Origin: Carex sylvatica
Lineage: Eukaryota > Streptophyta > Magnoliopsida > Poales > Cyperaceae
Assembly: GCA_964058845.1 (NCBI GenBank)
Contig: CAXKVR010000251.1
Span: forward strand, 1-64,000
Direction: 5' to 3'
Length of the DNA stretch: 64,000 bases
In this document: piece by piece, positions 44,988 through 57,195 of the stretch
Layout of the letters: each line of letters begins with the position of its first letter
How positions within the stretch are numbered: position 1 is the stretch's first letter
Notes under the pieces: generated by a model
Databases searched by the model: none
What the model was told of the DNA's origin: nothing
Seen by the model: only the letters and a program-made list of their open reading frames with translations
Made by a program: the position numbers and the translations under genes

Positions 44988-45409
44988 GGGAAAATTGTGA
45001 AAATGCCACTCCAAAACCTTCAAATTGTGAAAATGTCATCCTGAACTTTGAAATTGTAAAAATGCCACTCCAAACTTCATTAATTGTAATTTTGCCACTT
45101 CAAATAATTAATGACTAAAATACCCTCCCATCACCAAACTCCTCTTCTCCCACCCGGTTCCCACCTCTTCTAACTGCAGAATTTTTTTGCGTGGTTGACA
45201 AAATCCAGAGTTTCTGCGTGGTTGACTCCAAAAAATTTCTGCAGTTAGAAGAGGTGGGAAATTTTTTGGGAGGGTATTTTAGTCATTAATTATTTGAAGT
45301 GGCAAAATTACAATTAATGAAGTTTGGAGTGGCATTTTTACAATTTCAAAGTTCAGGATGGCATTTTCACAATTTGAAGGTTTTGGAGTGGCATTTTCAC
45401 AATTTTCCC
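44988..45409. mobile_element. Mutator-like fold-back hairpin, 422 bp
   Basis: Perfect 9-bp duplication TTAATTATA (44979-44987 and 45410-45418). The left arm, starting GGGAAAATTGTGAAAATGCC, is the inverse of the right arm over about 170 bp with almost no mismatch: TCCTGAACTTTGAAATTG, CACTCCAAACTTC, TTAATTGTAATTTTGCCAC, ATGACTAAAATACCCTCCCA. The loop is about 80 bp with two inverted TTTCTGCAGTTAG... and CTAACTGCAGAA parts. The arms' near identity suggests recent activity or gene conversion. Confidence 0.93.
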
Positions 45410-45429
45410 TTAATTATAAGTTAGAGAAG

Positions 45430-46848
45430 TACACCAAGTGGTCTCGCAGCAAGTACAATTAGTTTGTCAAGTTATGCAAGTTGCAAGTACACAAAGTGGT
45501 CCCGCTGGATGTCAGAATTTTAAAGTACGTTTTGTATATGATTCACTATATGAATTACAGTATACAATTGGAATTTTAAAGTATTTGCGCAAGTCAAATG
45601 ATAGTTTTTTTTATAAAAATTGTAGACAATTAGTCGCTTCCTTTTTTAAAAATATTAAAATCGTAAAATTAAAATAATTTTACGGTTTAGAATAAAATTT
45701 TCAAACCACAAAATTATTTTTCAATTTGAGTTTTTTTTTTTTTTTTTGCACTATAAATTATTGTGCTCGTACCTTTAACCATTGTCACTTTTGTTATCGT
45801 TTTTGGTGGAAAATTAAAGCTAGAATTAGTATTGGTCATTGCTTTGGGCCTTATGCCTTTATGTAAGTGAATAATTAATTTTAGGTTAATAGACATCATA
45901 GTTTTATTTAATTATTAATTTCGTATTTCATTCCATTTCGTTTTTTAAAATTAGCATGTATTATGTATGGCTTTATTTAATTTTTTAATTTTTTAATTTT
46001 TTTTCTAACAAATGGAAGCAAATCCAATAGAGGCCAACTAATTAATTAACAAAATAGTAACCATATGTGTTGCTATAATCCGATTACCCGACACCAAATC
46101 AGATCCAATTAATTTTGATAGGATATTATATTACCGTTTAAATTATGAATACGATTATAAAATTAATATTGAAATATCCATTTTGGATCATAAATATAAA
46201 TCAAATCGTATTTAATTGAATCGTTTTGAAAGACAAAGTCTTGTATTAAATAATTTAAATATATAATTTTTTTTCTTAATGGTGCCGAAGTGGGAACTCG
46301 GCACACCTACTCTCTTTTTCCTTGCTGCGAATTGAGAACTCAGCCCCATACATTTTTTATTTTTTTATTGATTTTCACTCCAATTCCAATTCGGCACATA
46401 GGGTTATTTTTTTTAAGTTATAAATAAATTTGTAATTGGTTAAAACTTATTTATAAAAATTCTTTTTTTCTCTTTCTAACTCTCAGCCATTATTGTAATT
46501 GGTTAGTCTTTTGTTATTTATTATTATTATTATTGTTGTTGTTGTTGTTATTATTATAGTGTAAAAAAAAATCCAAACCGCAAACTCTAAAAATAAAAAC
46601 AAAATTATTTTGTGGTTTGGGTATTTTTTTTTTTTAAATTTGATGTTGGATATAATTATATATTTATATTATAAGTTGAATATTAATAAAAATGTCGGCT
46701 CTGAGTACAACCCAAAAATAATACGTATATGGTTATTATCTACAAAACACTCAAGAATTTGATAATAAATATCTGCCACAAAAGTACCACCTTTAAATAT
46801 CTGCTCACCATCCTTAAATGATACTCAAATAATATCTGAACACCAACC
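45430..46848. other. Intergenic, no gene seen
   Basis: Very AT-rich. GTACACCAAGTGGTC and GTACACAAAGTGGTC (45429 and 45487) form a short direct repeat. (ATT)n/(GTT)n runs lie at 46515-46558, with T-runs at 45731 and 46627. Short open frames are chance. Confidence 0.4.
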
Positions 46849-46857
46849 AACATTAAA

Positions 46858-47263
46858 GAGTTTGACAACTATAACATCAATGTCATTTCAATCTATATAA
46901 CACCAATTCTAAAACCTATCAAATCGACTTCAAACAGTAAATTCAAACCGTTCAAACTGATCTACTTCATTAGTTGTACGTTTGCATGCAAAATTTATAA
47001 CTTTTCGAATTTATTTAGTATTAGATCAAGCGGTCAAATATGTGAGTTTTAAGTTAATTTTAATACATTAATTTTTCAATATTTTTACCGCTTGATTTGA
47101 TACTAAAATAACTCAAAAATATAAAAAATTTGTATGTAAACGCATCACACATAATGTAAATTGGTTTGAACGGTTTGAATTTACCGTTTGAAGTCGATTT
47201 GATAGGTTTTAGAGTTTGTGTTATATAGATTGAAATGACACTGATGTTATACTAACCAAACTC
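46858..47263. mobile_element. GAG-ended fold-back MITE, 406 bp
   Basis: Left GAGTTTGACAACTATAACATC, right inverted GAGTTTGGTTAGTATAACATC. Flanks AACATTAAA (46849-46857) and GACATTAAA (47264-47272) match at 8 of 9 bases. Arms contain AACCTATCAAATCGACTTC and its inverse, and the centre has CAAGCGGTCAAATATGTGAG opposite ACCGCTTGATTTGATAC. Confidence 0.88.
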
Positions 47264-47279
47264 GACATTAAAATTGTTT

Positions 47280-48400
47280 ACAATTCCATACTAAGTTACT
47301 AACTCTGTATTTTCTTTTTTACCAAATGCTGACTAAAATGAAGTTCGGCATTTAGATTACCTGTTCATGCATCGAGAAAATTGACCTAATCTAGACTTCT
47401 AGAGGAGATTTCTTTGGGCTGGGGTGGATTCTGAGTCTCTTATAAAACCATACTTTAACCGCGGGCTTAGCGGAGCCCGTCTCTCTACGGCTCAAGTGTT
47501 TTAACTAAACCAACCATTCTTGTATTTACAAGCAACATGTGATTTTCTAATTTTAAATTTATTCAATTGCTTTTGCGCATGTTCGCTGAAAGTGATGATA
47601 ATTGGAGAAAACAATTATATAGGTTCCAAAATCACGTAGGTGAAAGACAAAATTTTGTATTTCGAAATTGTGAATTTGTGATTTCTGTTAAAATAAACAC
47701 AACTAACTGTTAGTACGAAATGAATTAAATGTTTCCTTTAAAGTGTATTGTATACATATTTCAGTTAAAGTAGGAACAATAATGAAAATATATTGTCTGC
47801 TGGCACCTCTAGTCAATTTTATTTAAATATGTATACCAATTAACTGTTGATATTGTTTATTGGTATTAATTGGGAATCAAAAGTAACAGTTACAGTTCAA
47901 TCTATGTATAGGTTTTTTAGAGGGATAACGGTGGCTCTTTCTAAATCTATATGGAAAATTACATATTTCTCAAGTCAAGATATTTGTTTGGTTGGCACTT
48001 GGTATAGAACCTGTATTCGTTTCTCTATCCTCATTTATTATTCTTTTGGACAAATTTCATTTGAAGGCGTGTAATAGCACTTGATTATACATTCAAAACA
48101 TTGCTGGTTCATTTGATTATACATTGTATGTTAACTTTCTTCCTAATTTTGCCTTAATCTGCTCTTATTTAGCTTTAGAAAAAGAGTCAATATAGAGAAA
48201 CATCTTAATGTCAATAAATTGTATTTCATTGGCTAATAAGATAATATCTGATTTTTTTTGCCTTTATATACCTTCCTTTTTTACATGATTTGTTTTCCTA
48301 AGTTACAGAAATTGTCCGTGTCTAATTACAAGTTGCAGATAAGTACGAAACATAATCAAAACTGCTAAAGAAACAACATGACAAACTAATTGAAGTTTCA
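47280..48400. other. Intergenic, no gene seen
   Basis: Includes a GC-richer stretch CCGCGGGCTTAGCGGAGCCCG (47459-47479) that can form a short stem. No coding signal. Confidence 0.35.
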
Positions 48401-48439
48401 ACCCCACCCTAGCTAGCATACTGCTTTCAAAAATCTCCA

Positions 48440-50700
48440 GAAGCATCACTTCTTTCCCAGCAGGTGACCTTACAGTATTTCTTAGCCTTTTGCCCGACTA
48501 ACTCACCCACCTTATAAGCCCCCCCTGGAAGAAATCTATCACCTTTGGCTTACTCCCATATGTGCGGTACGCCCACCAAAATGCTGGATTGGGGTAAAGT
48601 GGCACCTCTTCATCATAAAGCTGCCATGCTCCTTACGGAGCATGTTGATTTCGTCACGATGGCTTGTCTGGTGCCCTCCCAATTGTTGACGGGTTAATTT
48701 GAAGGACCTGGAGAAATGGAGTCGGTTCGAGCCATGTGGCTTGATCCAACTTATGGCCATGCATTAAGGCATGGTATGAACTTCACTCATAACTGCCTCT
48801 TCGTACTTAAAGAGGTCAGTATAACCCTAATATCAATTCAGAAAATTTATACAACATCAGAAAGGTAGAATATAAGAAAGATAGATTATGTTTTTTTTAA
48901 AGTATAATAATCGAAGGGTTGCTGGAGATTTCTTATGTTTGGCTATTAAATTCAGGTCTGTACCTAGAGCATAAATTTGCCTGTTTCTATAAATTTTTTT
49001 AGCCTTCTTTCAATAAATATAAAAATGCTAATGTCAAATGGGATACTAAGTGACATGAAATTCATTATTTATTACATATTAGCATAATAGCATACGGAAC
49101 TAATTCAAATAACAGAAACATCTTAAGATAGCTTATTCAGGTAACTTATGTACCAATTAATTAATTAGTAAAATTATCACCAACTTTATAGGAAGAAATT
49201 ACCACCAATTTTGAGCTGGATTCGTACCTTTTCCTGGACCACTCATGCTGAATTGAAGTGAAGCAAATTTTCCAGTGGCTACTCGTGAAAAGTTCTCATT
49301 GTCTTATATCTGAACAAATAGTAAAAGAGAATAGCATAGTAAGTTAAAAAGGGACAGATTGATCGTTCATCAATTTTTAGGAGAAGACAATTCAAATTAT
49401 GATATCAAATAATGATGAACAAACTGAAAAGATAACACAACATGTTTGCACTCAAGTCAACAAAAATTGCACCATAAAATTTATCTCAAACGTTTGAACG
49501 TCAAGTCATCTGACATATATTAAACATGGTAAAACCTGCTACGAACATGGCATATATGCTATTTACTTAATTGCTTTATTTAAGCTAGAGAAGCACCTTG
49601 CATACTATGAACAGATAACCGAGAACATAACAGCAAGTACTATATCCAAATGCAACATATATAGAATTCGCAAACTTAGATTGCGGGATCAGTTGATCTA
49701 AAAATAAGTAAATTAGTAAATAGTAATTCATAAGTCTTATCTTTAAAACAGTTCATTTATGTCAACTTCAATATTATGCAGTGCCAGATCAAACATGAAT
49801 GAAGATAATTGGATTTACCACCTTAACACATAACGTGCAGAGAAAAGAACTTCAGAATATAACAAACTGAAAAAATTGTTTACGAAGGGATACAGTTCTT
49901 AATTAGTACCCAGAAAGCTTTCCAAGCATGGTGGGAAAAGATCAAACACTACAAAGGGGGCAGGCAAGTACGTGCATGTGATCCTTTTATTTTGCTAATA
50001 TAAATTGTAGATTCAAAGGCACAAATATCAAGTTTTTCTAACCAATATTTCATAGGCTGGCCTATTTTTGTGCGAAATTTTTGGTCTAAAGCCACAACAG
50101 TTACAGAAAAAACATTTACGCAAATCTCATCTCAAATAACATCTAAATTCACAACTATCCTGATTGTTCCTATCACTAGATCTACTTTTGGATTTTCAGT
50201 GGAAGCTTCTAAATTGAGAAAACGGATTCTTCTGACATGCGATTTGTAACGATGTTGATTGTGAAATTCCAAATTAACGGATATAATTTCTGACTTGGGA
50301 GGACCAAACCTGTGGTGCAATTTCGGAAAACTACAACAGTGAGATGAGAAAAAGTAGGATTAGGGTTTCCGATCTAAGATTAAGAAAACAAAAACAATCA
50401 GCTCAATTCAAAGACAAATCCTGAGATAGATGAAGTACCTGCGGATAGACCTCTAGAAGAAGACTACTAAATTGAATTTATCTCCGAAAAATGATTATCA
50501 AGCAATTGAAGAAGAGAGAGGGAGAGAGACAAAACCTGGACTAAATCTATTGATAGTTCGAAGACGGCGCCGTCTAATCGATGGAGAGCGACGACGAGAG
50601 GCGCTAGGGTTTTGAATTCACCAGAAATGGAAATGAGAAGTGAAGAGTGATGAGAAGATTGTGCTCGGGCCTCGGGTCACAGATCATTTATAGGATGCAA
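48440..50700 (-). pseudogene. Possible decayed multi-exon gene on the minus strand
   Basis: Looks like a former plant gene. On the minus strand 50690-50540 resembles a leader ending GATTTAGTCCAG before GTTTTG. 49310-49235 reads as an exon with ATGAGTGGTCCAGGAAAAG before GTACGA. 48830-48470 contains DLFKYEEAVMSEVHTMP then a stop, KPHGSNR, and in another frame YDEEVPLYPNPAFWWAYRTY with GSKPKVIDFF. The strongly coding-like peptides are in different frames, and joining the visible splice sites meets a stop at once. I therefore read it as a frameshifted pseudogene or a gene with sequence errors; I do not recognise the family. The region upstream (50650-50950) is the likely promoter. Confidence 0.4.
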
Positions 50701-51106
50701 ATTCGGAAGAAGGGCCGTCCGATGGGCGTTGGACAATCGGTCTGATGTCTGATCGTAGCCGTTGGATAAGTACTACGATTGGTGCGTACTGCTTCAAAAT
50801 TAGTATCAATTAATTTTGCGCGAATCAGGACGCGAATTGGTATGGAACGGACATCAACCCTTGTCTCCAAAGAATTCGGATTGGGCTTTCAAGAGACTTC
50901 GTGTTGGACTGTTGGGGCTTTGGAGGGGCTAGTTACTGAGTTGATCCACAAGGGAAGAGAATAATAGGTAAAAGCCCATATTTGCTATAAAAGCCCAAAA
51001 TAAAATCCGAAGCAATTGAATAACAGATCCCTCTTCTCTGAATAGTCGGTTTCATATAGACTCCTTTCATGGGTCGTTATTCTGTTGGATTCCCTAATAT
51101 GACTAG

Positions 51107-51428
51107 TTGGGGTGAAAACGGGTTGGATATTATTCGATCGAATTTGGATCCGTATTTGAAAATTAGATACGGATATCCGATATTTAAATATTCGGACGGA
51201 TAGTGGTACGAATATGATTTTGAATTTTAATTATCCGTATCCAAATAGTATATATACAACATAGAGTATAATATAAATTATGAAAATACTTATGTATATA
51301 TCTATGGATATCTGATATTCAATCCGTATCCGTATATATTTGTCTAATATCCGATCCGTATCCAAAAAATAAAACAGATACGAATATGATTTTACCACTA
51401 TCCACTATCCGGTCCGTTTTCACCCCTA
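51107..51428. mobile_element. Probable hAT-type element, about 320 bp
   Basis: Left TAGTTGGGGTGAAAACGGG and right, inverted, TAGGGGTGAAAACGGACCGG. Inner text repeats ATCCGTAT/ATACGGAT motifs in both directions. No perfect 8-bp duplication is visible. Confidence 0.65.
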
Positions 51429-51429
51429 A

Positions 51430-53375
51430 TGACAAGTCAATTCGTAATACCAAAAATCTTAATCATGACTCTGTTCACATATCCTTTTCTTCAGAAATAA
51501 CCACAGAATTCAGATACATCTTGCGTGCTTACATTGAATGACAATTTTGCCTTGAATTGACATGCCTTCTAAAATCTGACTATGGAAACGAGACGGAATC
51601 TAACATGTTTTTGGCTTTTAGTTTTAGCGGTTAATCTATTACTAAAAAATTATCATTGTTTTCTGTCAATTACATACTGCTACATAGTAAGTTATAGTAA
51701 TATACAGTTGTTTACTTCTGAATTTTTAAAATCGCTATTTTCAATTCATGTTTCAAAATTTTGTCTATTTCTGACGTAGTCCAACTCGTTTAATTTTTTT
51801 TTTGCAATCCAACTCTTTACTACCAGATGTTAATCCTTCCTGATACCTAACTCCATTTCACTTATCTGCTTGAAAATCACTGATTGAGGGAGAACAATAA
51901 AATAGAAGTTGCTAAATCCAAAAATAAATATATAAAACTGTAGGGCTACCGGGTTGGGCCCACTCGCCAAGGCGGCTTAGTACTCATGTGTGACTGTGCG
52001 GACATTCTCAGACGATAAACGGATCAAGTGCGACTGTCCGAGACGTGCTTAGTCGCTTAGGCGGAACTCGGAAGGAGGCTCATGTGTTTGACACCCTTCT
52101 ACCAGTTGTATTGTATGATGAAAGACTTTGATCGCCTTTACAAATTATTAAGTTTCATTTTCTTTATTTACTCATCTATATATAAATATATTTGCTGATA
52201 ATCAATATCTTATAGAAGAATTTCACACCTAAAGTAACAATATATATATATAGGCAGGTTTTTTGTGGTGCATTTCTCTTTTCTTCAAAAATTACCAAAA
52301 AAGTCCATGTGGCAGTTACAAACTAGACCATTTAGTCGATTTTTTTGAAAAATAAATAAATAAATAAGCCAAGTAATACTAGTCCTTTTGAGGGATCTTT
52401 TCGTGAAAGTTCAGCCTCATGCATAAGCCAATTCCTTTCTATGATATCTAAACAAATTACATTTTTTACGAATACAAAAATTCTAGATATGCTGAATCTT
52501 TGTTGTCCACATTTAAAGCCGTTTCAACTTTTTCAAAAAAGAAAAAGAAAAATCTAATCAACTTTTGTCTTCTCTTGGATTTGAACCTGCTCTTTCCGAA
52601 GTCATGCATCTGCTCATCAATGGATTGGTGGTGGTAGCATTACGATGTAAATACGGAAGAGTGAGGCAACACTAGTATGTATATGTATAGTACGCATATT
52701 AGTATGTACTACGGTACTCTAAATAATTAATTTGAAGTGTTTAACATAATTTTTATATGAAAAAATACTTGTAGACTAAAATTTTTATTTTTCAGAATTT
52801 TGTTACTATTTCTTAGATATAAAGAAAATAACTGGTTTTGAATGGTTTTGAATGTTTAGATCAAATGATTTTCTACTTGTCTGAAAAAATTATCAAAAAA
52901 TAGTAAAAATAAATAAATAAATATGAAATTTGATCGATAGATATATTTTTATATGGAGATGAAGTTAAACTATTCAGATCTATTGTTCAGATATATGCTT
53001 TTCAGCTTGTGTTCTCTTTTTTTTTGGGGGGTGGGGAAGATGCTCTAACAGAAAATTTCATTATCACACAGTGGATGAACCACAAATTGAGCCGCCTTGT
53101 CCTTTTCTTTGATTGTTGTTCCGAGATGTTTGATTCTTAGATGTACATCATATCTTTTGGACATGTGCATTAATTATTTTATCTAATAGTTGGGTTGCAA
53201 ACAGAATAATATATGATTTTTCTTTATTTTATCTTAATATTTGGATATGTGCATTAAATATATGGGCCGGGCTTTCTAACTAATGGATGGTAAACTGGCC
53301 CAAAATTACGGAACCAATTTACCTTCTGAAAAAGCTTTTTGAAAATATACTTCCAAAGTAAAATAGCTGTGCTCA
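51430..53375. other. Intergenic with one eroded core-block copy
   Basis: 51935-52110 is a GC-richer block (GGGTTGGGCCCACTCGCCAA, AGTCGCTTAGGCGGAACTCG) of unknown origin. (TA)n lies at 52237-52251. About 52680-52990 carries the fold-back core (ACTGGTTTTGAATGG, GATCAAATGATTTTCTACTTG). No gene was found. Confidence 0.45.
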
Positions 53376-53383
53376 CTGCTGAT

Positions 53384-54173
53384 TAGGGCTGGCAAAAAAA
53401 TTCGTAGTTAGTGATTCGATTCATATTTGATTCGGATTTAATTTGATTCAAAATGGATTAGAATTGAAATGAACTAAACCAGGTTCGGTTTGAAATTAAT
53501 TCAAATAAAACTCAAACCTAGCCTGGTTCAATCGAAATAGATTCGCAAACTTTTATGGTTCGAATCTCATAATACATTGGCCGTTCATTTACCTTATGAA
53601 ATTAAAATTTAAGATAGAGAGTCATAATTTAACTTAGCCGACGCTCCATCGCTCTCAAATCTCAATAACCTAGTTCTCTCTCCGCCTCTCCCTAACTCAC
53701 TCTCTCTCTCGCTCTAAAACCTAGCCGACGCTCTCGGCGACTGGCTGTCTCTTCTCTCTCTTCGGTCATCTCTCTGCCTTCTCTAATTTTCGGATTCTCA
53801 CTTCATTAGATGGTCCGATCGAGGGTTTGATCAAGTGAGCACTCGAGGTACGATTACTTGTTTTATTGCATATTTTAGTTCTTAAACTTAATCCTCTTTT
53901 TACGATTATTTGTTGTGATGTATTTTTTCATAAACAATTTTTCAACTTAAAAACACTCATTTCATACCGGTAAAAGGAAGCCATGTGAATTTTATTCCGT
54001 GAAAAAAAATTAATGTATAAACTACCAGTTAGTTCGTGATTCGATTCGGGTTCGATTCGAAAAATGTGTAGTTCGCAATTAATTCGATTCAAAATGGGTT
54101 CGATTCGAATCTTATTCAAACCAAACTCAAACCTAGGATAAATTCAATTCGATTCGATTCGTTGCCACCCCTA
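53384..54173. mobile_element. hAT-type element, 790 bp
   Basis: Ends TAGGGCTGGCAAAAAAATTCG and, inverted, TAGGGGTGGCAACGAATCG, inside the perfect 8-bp duplication CTGCTGAT (53376-53383 and 54174-54181). Subterminal TTCGATTCG/CGAATCGAA repeats occur on both arms. The middle (53640-53850) is a CT-rich, leader-like stretch with CTCTCTCCGCCTCTCCC, possibly the 5' end of the parent transposase gene. No transposase frame. Confidence 0.92.
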
Positions 54174-54189
54174 CTGCTGATGATTGTTT

Positions 54190-57186
54190 TGGATAAAAAT
54201 ATTGACAGAGCTGATTTGGCTTCATGCAGCCCACCGATCATATATTTTTCAATTTGTTTTTATTAATCGAGTGTTGTGTGAAGTCAAAATAGCTCTGTCA
54301 ATATCTTTAGCCAATTTAATTTTGTGCAACCCAAAAAAATTAAGATAATTTAAGTGCATGCATAGTTTAATATTTTAATGCACTTCCACTCAAATATTAT
54401 TCCCACCAAAGGGTATGAGAAGAATATTCCAAGTACAGTTTGTGAACAGTAACAGTTCAGATCACAAAATTTAATTTAATAACATACATTTGTCTAGTTA
54501 TGCACTGCGGTGATATCCGCACAGAAGGCATCAGGTGTTGTCAGCTCTGAAACGGCTTCCATATCATATAAATGCTTTTTCAAACAAAGTTGCAATCGGA
54601 AACAAAACAAATTCAATCCCTGTACCAAAAAGGTTAAGCATAGTGCCTCCAATACAGGGATTTGGCATGTGGGTCTCCTGATCTTCTCTCCAATTATAGA
54701 AATATTTATTGGACCATCTCAATTGATTTACACTATTAATTATGATCGTACTTTCTAGATCAATATCTTGTTCATTTATTTTTTCAATAAATTAATTGAC
54801 AATTGTCCGTGGTCAATTAACAAGATATATATTTTATTTGTTTATTTGGTCTGTGACACATCAACATTTGATATGTACTATCAACTAAATTCAAACGGTT
54901 TCCTTAAAAAAAAAAAAATTAAAATCAACCGGTCGTTGTACATCTGACCTCTATATAATGAAGTTTTATAATTTAAGATGGATAGTTGTTGTAAAACATC
55001 ATATGCTTACTATTCAATTCTAAATTTGTTTACAAATACCTAACTGTACATAAATGCACTTGCTTCCATGCTAAAATATGATATTTTATATAAAACATGA
55101 GGGATCCACTTACAACATTTGAAAGTTACAACATCTTACAACAATTTAGTTTTGCGATTTTTAAAATTAAAAAAAGTCGATCCAAACCGTTCAATATGTA
55201 ATCTGTACTAAAATGTGTTTGAAGATATTTTACATTTTTTGAATTTTTTTACTATTTATAAAGTATTTTATAAAATTGCTGCTTTTAGATAATTCTGGAC
55301 CACTGAAAACAGTTTTGTTAAATACTTAATAAATAGTAAAAAAAAAATTTTAAAAATGTGTCCTTTTTCATGCTTCTTTTGTTTACCGATATACCAAGTC
55401 TGTTTCCAATCTTATGTGTCCGCCGAGCAAGACCTACACCTTGTTTGGATGGAGAGTATAGAAAGAGAGGGAATGGAAAGAAAATATTTTTTTTCCTCCA
55501 ATTGTATTTGGTTGACAAAATTATGTTGGGTGAAGTGTACAAGAAAGAAAAGGTTTAACCTTGCATCATTGTAATCAATAGAATCAGTTTTCTTTTCAAT
55601 TTGAATGCAATGGATGAAAAAAATATTTGTTGCAAATATTTTTATAGAAAATGACACAAATATCAAACTCTATATTTTACTTATATAATTTTTATTCAAG
55701 TTTTTTTTTCACAAATATACAACAACTACCGAACTTTTTATTAACATGTTAAGTTTTAATCAACCAAAAATAAATAAAAAATAAAAATTTAATTTATTTT
55801 TTCTCATTAATAATTTAAATACAAAAAAATTTAATATATCTATTTTCTTTTATATTCAAATCCATTCTCTTCTGTTCTTCACCTTTTCCTCCTTTGCTCT
55901 ACTGATCTACATCCAAAGAAGATATAATTCGTATCCTCTGAGATATCTCAAACTTTGCGTGACTTTATGAGAAATCTCAACCTTTTAAATAAGATGTGCA
56001 CGAATCTCAAAGCACAAATAATACAGCCCCTGCGCTATCACCGAATAGGCATCGAACACGTCGGTCATGCAAAAGTTGAGATATCTCAGAGGAAACGCAC
56101 TCAAAAAGATGTCACGTGTAGGGTGATAAAAGTAAATTAATTATATTTTATGGAGATCGACACTGACTGACGTAAACATATATGGTGAGAGAAATTCTCA
56201 GTTTGTACATCTTAGTTTGTTTCTTTCAAACTTATAAATGTGAGACTCGAGTAAAATTAGGGTGTTCTTAAGTTAAATAACTCTCTTAGTGAATTTATCA
56301 AATCAGTTTCAAATGATTAATTTGAATTATTAAAATTTGTCTATCTTACGAGTGATGTGTCTACATGTGAAAATTTTAAAGATTTAAAATTATTTAGTAT
56401 AAAGTCAAGCGGTCAAAATTAGAAGGTTAATAAATTAATTTTAATGTATTCATTTTTTGAAATTTTTTAACCACTTGACTCTATGCAAACCACTCTATTA
56501 GACTACTTAGTCATTGGTAATTTTTATTTCAATTTTCGAAAAAGCAAAGTGTTTTCCAAACAAATTTACAAAGGCCCCAAAAAAAGTGCAGATTCTGTAC
56601 CAGATTTGGTGCCCGGTACCAAGCAGCAAGCACCAAATGGCAACGAACTGTTAGTACAAGAACAATCACACGCACAATACTAGTTGTCCATAATTTTATA
56701 TTGCTAACAGTACATCAGTCTCATTAAAAAAAAAAAAAGTAGAATAAATGTAATAAGACAAAAACACTAGCTGGTCTAATTGCAAGGAATAGAAAGGACC
56801 CCACACAAATTGGAAGGCAACAGAAGGAAAAATGAAAGCACAGTAAATTATAAAAAAAAAAATTAAGGTGGAGAGATAGTGGCAATCTAGCCAACTAAGC
56901 TTTGATATAGGGTTTCAAACCAACCCCTGCAAAATAAGAGCAAAACCCCAAAAGAGTACAGCCGGCGAATCAACAAATGCTTCACTTTTCCCCACTTTCT
57001 GTAATTCTCTTTTCAGATTTTTTGGTGACAACTCTAATCCTTGTTCATGTTTCGCCTCTTGCTTTGTAGACTAGTTCCAACTTCTATTTCTCTTCATGAA
57101 GTTTTGTTTAATAGTTTGTATTTATTTGATTGATAATGCTGTTTTGTTATTAAGGTTTTTTAAATCAGAAGTAAGAGATAATAAAA
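54190..57186. other. Intergenic with two partial fold-back copies, no clear gene
   Basis: 55130-55355 is half of a core-block copy (AAAGTCGATCCAAACCGTTC, ACTTAATAAATAGTAAAAAA). 56248-56500 is half of the 8044-type element (GAGTAAAATTAGGGTGTTC, TCTACATGTGAAAATTTTAAA). 54530-54680 has a 49-codon frame ending FGMWVS that looks slightly coding but is isolated. 55435-55560 starts ACACCTTGTTTGGATGGAG, a typical MITE opening. Confidence 0.45.
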
Positions 57187-57195
57187 TAGATAATT

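Noticed and set aside
54510..54758. 82-codon frame and an overlapping 49-codon frame
   Set aside because: Residue use looks mildly coding but there are no neighbours, splice partners or recognised motif. Left as intergenic.
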